A DNA stretch of 7,438 bases from VFMC01 sp037131575 (GCA_037131575.1 JBAXQV010000157.1:1-7438); one strand, 5' to 3'; positions 1 to 6,623 are shown, counted from the first letter of the stretch. The notes: generated by a model from the sequence alone, not told the origin. Numbers and translations: made by a program.

Positions 1-619
1 TTCTCGCCGTCCGGCATGGGTTCAGGTGGCGATGGTGGCAGGGCACGCAGCAATTGCGCCGAACCCACGAACGACAACGCGTCGGCCAGGAACGGGGCCC
101 ACGGGGTGATCGAGAACAGCAGCGACCCGAGCGGCAAGCCCACGAATTCGGTGCCATCGGTGACGGCGGCGAGTTTGCCGTTGGCTTCATCGAGATGCTC
201 GGGTTCCACCAACAGTGGCAACATCGGCTGGGCAGCGCCATTGAATTGGGTGGCCACTGCACCGAGCACGAACGCCAGCAATGCCGCCAACGCAATGTTC
301 ATCGAGTCGGCGGCGATGAGGATGACGGCCCCGATCAGCACCACCGCACTGATGCACTCGGCGAGAATCACCAGCCGCCGCCGATCGAATCGGTCGGCGT
401 TGATACCGCTGGGCAACGAGAACAGCAACGCCGGCAGCGTGGCGGCGAATGCCACCAGCCCCAGCGCCTGCGCCTCGGTGCGTTGCGACGTGAAGGTGAG
501 CACCAATAACGGCAGTGCCGCCCGGGTCATGTGTGAGCCGGTGTTGGTGGCAGCCGCAGCAGTCCAGAGTCGCCAGTAGGCGTTCGGCAGTCGCGCCTTC
601 TTCGGGGGCGCAGCGACAT
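1..619 (-). CDS. MFS exporter (EntS/MFS_3-like), N-terminal part; start disrupted or non-canonical
   Basis: The minus strand encodes about 200 residues of a multi-pass major facilitator protein, cut by the left edge (the family is usually about 400-430 aa). The translation opens LPNAYWRLW..., then a first helix leading to TRAALPLLVL, a LPSGINADRFDRRRL loop matching the A-motif region between helices 2 and 3, and later a region reading LVEPEHLDEANGKLAA followed by VGLPLGSLLF and PFLADALSF. This pattern is typical of EntS-like drug or siderophore exporters (MFS_3); the substrate cannot be told. The start is a problem. The frame is open back into the tRNA but has no ATG, GTG or TTG before the ATG at 530-528, which would cut helix 1 in half. 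The well-placed ATG at 619-617 is one base out of frame, and one extra C in the five-C run at 608-604 would join it. A CTG at 590-588 behind AAGAAGG is the other option. The gene lies 68 bases downstream of tRNA-Ile. Confidence 0.8.
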
Positions 620-687
620 CGGTTGACGGGTCGATTTGAGCGACTCTAGTGACCGGATTGGGTCGAGTCGAACAACGACTGCAGCGG

Positions 688-761
688 TGGGGCTAACAAG
701 AATCGAACTTGTGACCTCATCCTTATCAGGGATGCGCTCTAACCGACTGAGCTATAGCCCC
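688..761 (-). tRNA. tRNA-Ile (anticodon GAT)
   Basis: A full 74-nt cloverleaf folds on the minus strand. The acceptor stem is GGGGCTA with TAGCCCC, the D stem GCTC with GAGC, the anticodon stem CATCC with GGATG around loop CTGATAA, the variable region AGGTC, and the T stem ACAAG with CTTGT around TTCGATT. The anticodon at 727-725 is GAT, which reads Ile codons ATC and ATT. The discriminator is A at 688. The next bases are CCG, so the terminal CCA is not encoded and must be added after transcription. A tRNA-Ile just behind the gyrA/DUF3566 block is the usual actinobacterial arrangement, but the tRNA-Ala that often follows is not present; an MFS gene follows instead. Confidence 0.97.
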
Positions 762-775
762 GCTAGCAGGTCGCC

Positions 776-805
776 AGGCTATCGGCTCGTTGGCCGATCC
801 CTCAA
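776..805 (-). promoter_or_regulatory. candidate promoter for tRNA-Ile
   Basis: On the minus strand, TTGAGG (805-800, overlapping the DUF3566 stop codon) and TAGCCT (781-776) are separated by 18 bases. They resemble -35 and -10 elements. Transcription would begin around 769, giving a leader of about 8 nt before the mature tRNA. The match to consensus is partial, and the tRNA could equally be read through from the DUF3566 gene. Confidence 0.25.
781..798 (-). terminator. small hairpin just after the DUF3566 stop
   Basis: ATCGGC and GCCGAT form a perfect 6-bp inverted repeat around a 6-nt loop, starting three bases after the TGA of the DUF3566 gene. No T-tract follows, so it is not a classical intrinsic terminator. 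It may be a processing or weak pause structure between the mRNA and the tRNA. It also occupies the spacer of the candidate tRNA promoter. Confidence 0.25.
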
Positions 806-1614
806 CTGCGAGGCCGGTCGCGCGCGACGACTTCTTCTTCGAGCACGCTCACCCGGATTCCGCCCACCAAGTCGGTGATGAGGTTGAACACGGTGGCGAC
901 GAGCACGAACAGCCCTGTCATGCCGAGTGCCACGAACAATCCACCCACCCAGGCGTTGTGATAGATCTGCCCACCCTTGAACTGGAAACTCTGCCACCCG
1001 AATTGTTCGAAGAACTTTTCGACGTTGGCAATGGTGCCGGTGGCTGTAGCCACGTTCCACAGCAACACACCCGCAGTGAGACACACCAGGTACAACACGG
1101 CGTTGAACACCAATGCCACCTTGAACACGCTCCAGGTGTCGACATGGCGAACCACACGCGTGACACGTCGCACCCTGGGCCGACGCGTAACGCGCCCGAT
1201 GATGGTGCGCTGATGCCCTGCAGCCGAAGCGAGTTCGAGCGCGTCGAGCCCGGCCAGGGCCGCATCGCTACCACTGCCCTCGACCGCACCGCCGGGCACG
1301 GGAGAAACGGGGTCAACTCTGCTGTCGACCCAACCCGCTGTACCCGTCGCAGTACCTACCGCACCTGAGACCGGCGGCGGCGGCGGCGAGGCTGGCACAC
1401 GCACACTGGGGCGAGCCGGTTCGGCGCGGATGACCAGCGGCACGGGCGCACCGTCGACAGGCCGCGGTGCATCGTCGATCTTGGCAAGGCGCTCGAGCAC
1501 GTCATCGCTCCCGCGCCCACTCGACCCACTCGCCGCCGACCCGCCACGCGACGGAGCCCTACGGACTGATCGCCCATTGGGGTCGCGGGGAGCGCCGCTG
1601 TCGACATTGGACAC
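802..1614 (-). CDS. DUF3566 domain membrane protein (Rv0007-like)
   Basis: A 270-aa protein with a long, disordered-looking N-terminal region (about 1-148) rich in Pro, Ala, Gly and Ser, including a PPPPP run near residue 79, followed by a DUF3566 domain at about 149-260. The domain starts with a basic patch (TRRPRVRRVTRVVRHVDTWS), has a first membrane helix at about 164-188, a connecting segment IANVEKFFEQFGWQSFQFKGG, a second helix at about 223-246, and ends NLITDLVGGIRVSVLEE, the characteristic close of this family. The family is actinobacterial and normally sits directly behind gyrA, as Rv0007 does; its function is unknown. The long tail is expected in the cytoplasm, with both ends on the inside. 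The start is GTG at 1614, supported by a TACACT -10 box exactly seven bases upstream and the absence of a Shine-Dalgarno, which suggests a leaderless mRNA. Confidence 0.88.
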   Translation of the reverse strand: MSNVDSGAPRDPNGRSVRRAPSRGGSAASGSSGRGSDDVLERLAKIDDAPRPVDGAPVPLVIRAEPARPSVRVPASPPPPPVSGAVGTATGTAGWVDSRVDPVSPVPGGAVEGSGSDAALAGLDALELASAAGHQRTIIGRVTRRPRVRRVTRVVRHVDTWSVFKVALVFNAVLYLVCLTAGVLLWNVATATGTIANVEKFFEQFGWQSFQFKGGQIYHNAWVGGLFVALGMTGLFVLVATVFNLITDLVGGIRVSVLEEEVVARDRPRS

Positions 1615-1627
1615 GACGACGAGTGTA
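1615..1627 (-). promoter_or_regulatory. -10 box placed for a leaderless DUF3566 transcript
   Basis: TACACT (1627-1622) fits the actinobacterial TANNNT -10 pattern. It is followed by seven bases, CGTCGTC, and then the GTG start codon. That spacing would put the transcription start on the first base of the codon. No convincing -35 is visible about 17 bases upstream, which is common in actinobacteria. Confidence 0.4.
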
Positions 1628-1641
1628 GAGAACCCCGGCCA

Positions 1642-1667
1642 CTCCCGCGGCGCGCCCGCAGAGGGAG
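1642..1667 (-). terminator. GC-rich hairpin between the TadE-like and DUF3566 genes
   Basis: CTCCC pairs with GGGAG, and GCGG with CCGC, around a 5-nt loop with a 3-nt bulge. Directly next to it (1667-1678) GCTAC and GTAGC form a second small inverted repeat around two bases. There is no T-tract, so termination is uncertain. The position, after the TadE-like stop and before a candidate new promoter, suits a boundary between transcription units. Confidence 0.3.
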
Positions 1668-1698
1668 CTACCAGTAGCAGCTCAGTTGACAGGCCCGC

Positions 1699-2004
1699 TC
1701 AAGGGCCGTCAGACGCACGGGCGGTGGCACGCGCACCCTGGTAGAGCACGGTCACCACCACATCGTCGCCCTCCGCAGTGAACCCACTCAGCTGCGCACC
1801 GTTCGCAGCCGCCAACGCATTCGCTGCTTCTGGCCCGGCGATAGCCCCGGCGAGGGCAGCAGCGTCGGCGGCTGTTTGGGCTCGGCCCGCAGCGATGGCG
1901 GCCACACCGAGCCGGGCGAGGCCCAACCCGACTGCACCGCTCACCACCACGGCAATGGCAACCAGCAACACCGCCGACCCTCGGTCGACACCGCGCATGC
2001 GCAT
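1699..2004 (-). CDS. TadE/TadG-like small membrane protein (Rv3654c-like)
   Basis: A 101-aa protein with a very short basic N-terminus (MRMRGVDRGS), one long hydrophobic segment at about 10-38, then RAQTAADAAALAGA (41-54), a hallmark of TadE/TadG-like pilus-assembly proteins. The rest, including AAANGAQLSGF and DDVVVTV, resembles the 'helicase/secretion neighborhood TadE-like' family typified by Rv3654c. Members of that family, as I recall them, have a cysteine near each end of the ANGA segment; here there is none, with Phe at the second place. It would sit in the membrane with its small C-terminal domain outside. It starts 6 bases after the gyrA stop, with GAGG overlapping that stop as a weak ribosome site, so it is probably cotranscribed with gyrA. 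No Tad ATPase, prepilin or peptidase gene is in the window. A second in-frame ATG at 1998 is an alternative start. The role is unknown. Confidence 0.72.
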   Translation of the reverse strand: MRMRGVDRGSAVLLVAIAVVVSGAVGLGLARLGVAAIAAGRAQTAADAAALAGAIAGPEAANALAAANGAQLSGFTAEGDDVVVTVLYQGARATARASDGP

Positions 2005-2010
2005 GTGGCC

Positions 2011-4494
2011 TCAGTCGTCGCTGGCGAGGATGAGCGCCACCGAAGCAACCGTCTGGTCGCCCGGCAGGCTCATGATCGACACACCGGTGGCATCGCGCCC
2101 GATGTGCCGAATGTTTCCGACTGGTGTGCGGATGGTCTGCCCGTCGGACGCCACCGCCACGATTTCGTCGTCATCGCCCACCATGAACGCGGCCACCACG
2201 GCCACGCCCTTGTTCTTGATGAACTTGATGCCTTTCACGCCCTGGCCACCACGGCCCTGCACGTTGAACTTGGCCAGTTGCACTCGTTTGCCGAAGCCGC
2301 GCTCGGTGATCATGAGGATCGACGTGTCGTCCTTGGCCAGGTCGACACTCACCACTTCGTCACCGGGCTTCAACTTCATGCCGCGCACGCCCGACGCAGC
2401 GCGACCCATGGGGCGCACTTCGTCTTCACTGAACCGAATCGTCATACCGCTGCGACTGACCATGAAGATGTCGTCGCCCCCGGTGGTTTCGATCACTCGC
2501 ACCAGTTCGTCGCGATCGCGCAGGTTGAGGGCAATGAGGCCGTCGCGGCGGCTGTTGTCGTACTCGTCGAAGCGGGTCTTCTTCACCACACCGTCGCGGG
2601 TGGCGAAGAACAAGAATCGCTCGGCCGCGAAGTCGCGGGTGTCGATGATGGCCTGAATGGTTTCCCCTGCCTGCAGTTGCAGCAGGTTCACGATGGGCAT
2701 GCCCTTGGCCGCACGCTCGCGCTCGGGAATCTCGTGTGCCCGCAAGCGGTACACCCGGCCGCGGTTCGAGAAGAACAGCAAGTAGGCGTGCGCTGTGGTG
2801 AAGATGACATGGCGAACGATGTCGTCGGCTTTCAACCTGGCACCGCTCACACCCTTGCCACCACGGCCCTGCACCTTGAAGTTCGAAGCAGCCACGGCCT
2901 TGATGTACTGCGCCTCGGTCATCACGATGACCAGTTCTTTGTCTTCGACGAGATCTTCGATGCTCATATCGCCGGTGTCGAGCGCCACCGGGCACACGCG
3001 CGGGGTGGCGAACGCTTCGCGCACGGCCAACATCTCGCTCTTGATGACGCCGCGCAGTTTCTCGGGGTCGTCGAGAATGCTCTGCAGTTCGATGATGCGC
3101 TCGCCCACCTCGCCGAGTTCGGTTTCGAGATCGATGCGGCTGAGCCGGGTGAGTTGGCGCAACTGCATGTCGAGGATGTCGATGGCCTGCAGTTCGCTGA
3201 ACTCGAACGGTTCGGCCATGAGCGCAGCCTTGGCACTCGGCGCATCGTCGCTGGCGCGGATGAGCGCAATGATCGCGTCGATGACGTTGAGTGCCTTCAA
3301 CCGGCCTTCGAGCAGGTGGGCGCGCTTACGAGCCTTGTCGAGGCGGAACTCGGTGCGGCGGGTGATGACTTCCACCTGGTGGCGGATGTACCCCTCGAGT
3401 GCGGTGGTGAGGTTCAGCGTGCGCGGCACATCGTCGACCAACGCCACCATGTTCACTCCGAAACTGGTTTGCAGTTGGGTGAGCTTGTAGAGGTTGTTCA
3501 ACACCACGTTGGCGTTGGCATCGCGCTTGAGCGTGATGATGAGGTTGGTCTTGCCACCCGACGACCCATCGTTCACATCGCTGATGCCGTCGAGTTCGCC
3601 CGAGTCGACGAGCTCTTGGATGCGCCCGGCGATGGCCGAGCAACTGGTCTGGTAGGGCAGTTCGGTGACGACGATCTGGAAGCCGCCACGCTTGGTCTCT
3701 TCGATGGTGGCCTTGGCACGCATCTTGATGCTGCCGCGCCCGGTGCGATAGGCGTCGATAATGCCGGCGCGTCCGAGGATGGTGCCGCCCGTGGGGAAGT
3801 CGGGGCCCTTCACGAACTGCATCAAGTCGTCGGGGGTTGCGCCCGGGTTGTCGATGAGGTGAATGGTGGCGTCGATGACCTCGCCGAGGTTGTGCGGCGG
3901 AATGTTGGTGGCCATACCCACTGCGATGCCCTGGCTACCGTTGACGAGCAGGTTGGGGAAACGGGCCGGCAGCACTACCGGCTGTTCGCGGCTGCCGTCG
4001 TAGGTGGGAATCATGTCGACGGTGTTCTCGTCGATATCGGCCAACAACTGCATGGCCAAGGGGTGCAGGCGGCACTCGGTGTAGCGCGAGGCAGCAGGCC
4101 CGAAGTCGGGGGAGCCGTAGTTGCCGTGGAAGTCGATGAGCGGGTGGCGCAACGAGAACGGCTGAGCCATACGTACCAGGGCGTCGTAGATGGCCGAGTC
4201 GCCGTGGGGGTGGTACTTGGCCATCGTGTCGCCCGTGACGCGCGCCGATTTCACGAAGGGGCGGTCGGGCCGGAAGCCCTGCTCCTCCATGTCCCAGATG
4301 ATGCGCCGGTGCACCGGCTTGAGGCCGTCGCGCACATCGGGCAGAGCGCGCGACATGATGACTGACATGGCGTAGTCGAGGAAGCTGCGCTCCATCTCGT
4401 CTTGCAGCGCGATGGGCTGCACTGCCAACTGTTCGGGTTCGTTGTTCGCGGCGTCGTCGGCCGGCGGCGGCGGGGTGTCGTTGTTGTCGCTCAT
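2011..4494 (-). CDS. gyrA: DNA gyrase subunit A
   Basis: An 827-aa breakage-reunion subunit of gyrase, which introduces negative supercoils using ATP together with GyrB. After an acidic, Pro-rich N-terminal extension of about 26 residues, the winged-helix/tower core begins at IALQDEMERSFLDYAMSVIMSRALPDVRDGLKPVHRR. The DNA-cleaving tyrosine is Tyr138 in RYTECRL, preceded by Arg137. The quinolone-determining stretch reads HGDSAIYD, with Ser100 and Asp104 equivalent to E. coli Ser83 and Asp87, the sensitive configuration. The C-terminal beta-pinwheel carries a GyrA-box QGRGGKG at 542-548, which separates it from ParC, and a second box-like motif QGRGGQG at 746-752. The protein ends soon after the last blade with a very short acidic tail (ASDD). 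The ATG overlaps the gyrB stop by one base (TGATG), indicating translational coupling. Length is normal for the family. Confidence 0.98.
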   Translation of the reverse strand: MSDNNDTPPPPADDAANNEPEQLAVQPIALQDEMERSFLDYAMSVIMSRALPDVRDGLKPVHRRIIWDMEEQGFRPDRPFVKSARVTGDTMAKYHPHGDSAIYDALVRMAQPFSLRHPLIDFHGNYGSPDFGPAASRYTECRLHPLAMQLLADIDENTVDMIPTYDGSREQPVVLPARFPNLLVNGSQGIAVGMATNIPPHNLGEVIDATIHLIDNPGATPDDLMQFVKGPDFPTGGTILGRAGIIDAYRTGRGSIKMRAKATIEETKRGGFQIVVTELPYQTSCSAIAGRIQELVDSGELDGISDVNDGSSGGKTNLIITLKRDANANVVLNNLYKLTQLQTSFGVNMVALVDDVPRTLNLTTALEGYIRHQVEVITRRTEFRLDKARKRAHLLEGRLKALNVIDAIIALIRASDDAPSAKAALMAEPFEFSELQAIDILDMQLRQLTRLSRIDLETELGEVGERIIELQSILDDPEKLRGVIKSEMLAVREAFATPRVCPVALDTGDMSIEDLVEDKELVIVMTEAQYIKAVAASNFKVQGRGGKGVSGARLKADDIVRHVIFTTAHAYLLFFSNRGRVYRLRAHEIPERERAAKGMPIVNLLQLQAGETIQAIIDTRDFAAERFLFFATRDGVVKKTRFDEYDNSRRDGLIALNLRDRDELVRVIETTGGDDIFMVSRSGMTIRFSEDEVRPMGRAASGVRGMKLKPGDEVVSVDLAKDDTSILMITERGFGKRVQLAKFNVQGRGGQGVKGIKFIKNKGVAVVAAFMVGDDDEIVAVASDGQTIRTPVGNIRHIGRDATGVSIMSLPGDQTVASVALILASDD

Positions 4495-6452
4495 CAGAAG
4501 TCGAGGTTCCTCACGTCGCGGGCATTGGTGGTGATGAACTGCTTCCGGAGATCGACGTCGTCGCCCATCAGCACGCTCATGATTTCGTCGGCCAGTGCCG
4601 CTTCTTCAACCGTTATCTGCAGCAGGGTGCGTGAACCGGCTTCCATGGTGGTGCTGCGCAGTTCTTCCCAGTCCATTTCGCCGAGGCCCTTCAAGCGTTG
4701 GAACTCCTTCTTGTGGTTCGGGCGCTCTTCGAGGAACCGGTTCTTGGCCACATCGTCTTTCAGGTACACCTTCTCCTTGCCGACCTCGGTGGAGTACAGC
4801 GGTGGTTGGGCGATGTACACGAAACCGGCATCGACCATGGGGCGCATCTGGCGGTAGAAGAACGTGAGCAACAGGGTGCGGATGTGGCTGCCGTCGACAT
4901 CGGCGTCGGCGAGCACGATGACCTTGTGGTAGCGGGCCTTGGCACCGTCGAACTCTTCGCCGATACCGCCGCCGATGGCGGTGACGAGGTTCTGCACCTC
5001 GTTGTTCTTCAGCATCTTGTCGATACGGGCTCGTTCGACGTTGAGGATCTTGCCGCGGATGGGGAGGATGGCCTGCGTGCGCGGATCGCGCGCATCGAGG
5101 GCTGTACCACCGGCCGAGTCGCCTTCCACGATGAACAGTTCGCTCTCGGCCGGGTTGCCACTGGTGCAGTCCTTCAACTTGTCGGGCATACCGGCACCGC
5201 TGAGCGCCGTCTTACGGCGGATGGCGTTGCGGGCGTTCTTGGCGGCCACACGCGCCTGTGCGGCGGCCTGCGCCTTCTTCACGATGCGGTTGGCTTCGGT
5301 GGGGTTCTCTTCCAGCCACTCGGCCAACCGCTCGTTGGTGGCCTTCTGCACGAACGAGCGCATCGGCACGTTGCCGAGCTTGGCCTTGGTTTGGCCTTCG
5401 AATTGCGGCTCGCGCAACTTCACCGCCACGATGGCCGTGATGCCTTCGCGGATGTCTTCGCCGAGGAGGTTGTCTTCTTTCTCCTTCAGCAGGTTCTTGG
5501 CGCGGGCATACTTGTTGACCACGCTGGTGAGGGCGGTCTTGAACCCCTCGACGTGCATACCGCCTTCGATGGTGCTGATGCCGTTGGCGTAGCCGTGAAT
5601 CCCTTCGTGGTACCCGGTGTTCCACTGCATCGCGATGTCGAGGGTCTGGCCGCCTTCGGTGTCTTCGTCTTCGTAATGAGCCACCTTGGTGAACAGTGCC
5701 TCTTTCGACGCGTTGAGGTGCTTCACGAAGTCGACGATGCCGCCCTTGTACAGGTAGGTGACTTCCTGTTCTCGCCCGGCGCGTTCGTCTTTGAACGCGA
5801 TCTCGAGGCCCTTGTTGAGGAAGGCCATGGTTTGCAACCGCTCGAGCACTGTGCGCGCCACGAACTCGGTGCCCTCGGCCACGAAGATGCCGGCATCGGG
5901 CCAGAACGACACCGAGGTGCCGGTGGTGCGGCCACGAGCCGGGGTCTGCCCCGTGACGGCGATTTTGCCTTGCGGTTTGCCGCCCTTCGCGTACACCTGC
6001 TCGTAGTGGTCGCCATTGCGATCGACCTCGAGGAGCAGCTTCTCGCTGAGCGCATTCACCACGCTCACGCCCACACCGTGGAGGCCGCCCGACACCTTGT
6101 AGCCCTCGCCACCGAACTTGCCGCCGGCGTGAAGCACGGTGAGCACCACCTCGGCAGCGCTCTTTCCCTTGTGGGGGCCCGACGGATACGGGTCGACCGG
6201 AATACCGCGGCCGTTGTCGTCGACACGGCACCCACCGTCGGCCAGCAGGGTGACCCCGATACGGGTGCAGAACCCCGCCATGGCCTCGTCGACGGAGTTG
6301 TCGACGACTTCCCAGATGAGGTGATGGAGACCCGCCAAACCGGTGGATCCGATGTACATACCGGGGCGCTTGCGGACCGGATCGAGGCCCTCGAGAACCT
6401 GGATGTCTTTGGCGCCGTAGTCGGCAGTTGGCTTATTGGTGTCTGAGGACAC
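4494..6452 (-). CDS. gyrB: DNA gyrase subunit B
   Basis: A 652-aa ATPase subunit of gyrase, the short form lacking the large insert of the E. coli protein. The N-terminal GHKL ATPase shows EVVDNSVDEAMAG (Glu48 as general base, Asn52 for Mg), DDNGRGIPVD (Asp79), and the ATP-lid region GGLHGVGVSVVNALS (122-136). The transducer domain follows. The TOPRIM domain has EGDSAGG at 443-449, LPIRGKILNVE at 463-473 and DADVDGSHIRT at 516-526 (Mg-binding acidic residues), and the tail has QRLKGLGEMD and a final NARDVRNLDF. Arg466 matches the mycobacterial Arg482 quinolone-pocket position. The residues after EGDSAGG read TAL where most gyrases have SAK. The start is GTG at 6452, with GAGGT four bases upstream. 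The stop overlaps the gyrA start. The leader is about 110 nt if the proposed promoter is right. Confidence 0.98.
   Translation of the reverse strand: MSSDTNKPTADYGAKDIQVLEGLDPVRKRPGMYIGSTGLAGLHHLIWEVVDNSVDEAMAGFCTRIGVTLLADGGCRVDDNGRGIPVDPYPSGPHKGKSAAEVVLTVLHAGGKFGGEGYKVSGGLHGVGVSVVNALSEKLLLEVDRNGDHYEQVYAKGGKPQGKIAVTGQTPARGRTTGTSVSFWPDAGIFVAEGTEFVARTVLERLQTMAFLNKGLEIAFKDERAGREQEVTYLYKGGIVDFVKHLNASKEALFTKVAHYEDEDTEGGQTLDIAMQWNTGYHEGIHGYANGISTIEGGMHVEGFKTALTSVVNKYARAKNLLKEKEDNLLGEDIREGITAIVAVKLREPQFEGQTKAKLGNVPMRSFVQKATNERLAEWLEENPTEANRIVKKAQAAAQARVAAKNARNAIRRKTALSGAGMPDKLKDCTSGNPAESELFIVEGDSAGGTALDARDPRTQAILPIRGKILNVERARIDKMLKNNEVQNLVTAIGGGIGEEFDGAKARYHKVIVLADADVDGSHIRTLLLTFFYRQMRPMVDAGFVYIAQPPLYSTEVGKEKVYLKDDVAKNRFLEERPNHKKEFQRLKGLGEMDWEELRSTTMEAGSRTLLQITVEEAALADEIMSVLMGDDVDLRKQFITTNARDVRNLDF
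6250..6265 (-). repeat. 16-bp direct repeat, copy inside gyrB
   Basis: CCCGTATCGGGGTCAC on the minus strand, encoding part of TRIGVT near GyrB residue 65. It is identical to the copy at 6525-6540 in the gyrB leader, 275 bases away. The flanking bases differ, so the identity is exactly 16 bases. Confidence 0.6.
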
Positions 6453-6456
6453 GCGT

Positions 6457-6461
6457 ACCTC
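6457..6461 (-). promoter_or_regulatory. Shine-Dalgarno of gyrB
   Basis: GAGGT (6461-6457) lies four bases before the GTG at 6452 and complements the 16S rRNA 3' end. It fixes the GTG as the gyrB start, with no better in-frame start upstream. Confidence 0.65.
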
Positions 6462-6500
6462 GATGAGTCGGCGGGAAAACTGGCCGTGACCAGCATGTTC

Positions 6501-6547
6501 GTTGGCGACACCTGGGCTGGCTGAGTGACCCCGATACGGGCGCCAAC
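6501..6547 (-). promoter_or_regulatory. structured part of the gyrB leader (inverted repeat)
   Basis: GTTGGCG (6547-6541) and CGCCAAC (6507-6501) are perfect complements enclosing 33 bases. Inside, CCCG and CGGG pair around TAT (6540-6530). The transcript could form a closed stem with an inner hairpin between the proposed promoter and the gyrB ribosome site. The inner hairpin is part of the 16-bp motif repeated in gyrB. No known riboswitch or protein-binding leader is recognised. Confidence 0.4.
6525..6540 (-). repeat. 16-bp direct repeat, copy in the gyrB leader
   Basis: CCCGTATCGGGGTCAC on the minus strand, lying within the loop of the 6501-6547 inverted repeat. It is identical to the coding copy at 6250-6265. 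Its first 11 bases are an imperfect palindrome (CCCGTATCGGG). Confidence 0.6.
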
Positions 6548-6568
6548 CGTCGTCGCGACGTAGTTCAC

Positions 6569-6574
6569 ATCCTA
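6569..6574 (-). promoter_or_regulatory. candidate gyrB -10 box
   Basis: TAGGAT on the minus strand, in the context CCGGTAGGATG, is a good actinobacterial -10 element. It would start transcription near 6562 and give a leader of about 110 nt. No -35 hexamer is clear at 17-18 bases upstream. It lies in the only sizeable gap of the recF-gyrA block, where gyrB commonly has its own promoter. Confidence 0.45.
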
Positions 6575-6623
6575 CCGGAGGGGTGTCACGGAGAGGCGGA
6601 TTCTCGGCCGTTACGCAGGGGAT

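Noticed and set aside
16..579. Plus-strand frames of 187 and 151 codons at the left edge
   Set aside because: The minus strand here reads as a hydrophobic MFS protein with family motifs; the plus-strand products are low-complexity.
790..1744. Plus-strand frames opposite DUF3566 (192 and 104 codons)
   Set aside because: DUF3566 on the minus strand explains the coding signal; no motif appears on the plus strand.
1876..4365. An 829-codon plus-strand open frame opposite gyrA
   Set aside because: It mirrors gyrA. The translation is His/Asp/Val/Gly-rich with no domain, as expected antisense to a GC-rich gene.
4698..6446. A 582-codon plus-strand open frame opposite gyrB
   Set aside because: Same antisense artefact; the minus strand encodes complete GyrB.
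6065..6568. A 167-codon minus-strand frame starting in the gyrB leader
   Set aside because: It mostly overlaps gyrB in another frame, its GTG touches the proposed -10 box, and its product resembles no family.
6453..6623. Possible origin elements (DnaA boxes) near recF/gyrB
   Set aside because: No TTATCCACA-like boxes or AT-rich stretch seen in this gap or elsewhere in the window.
6595..6623. Terminator after DUF721
   Set aside because: Only a weak, interrupted pairing (ACGG with CCGT) and no T-tract.
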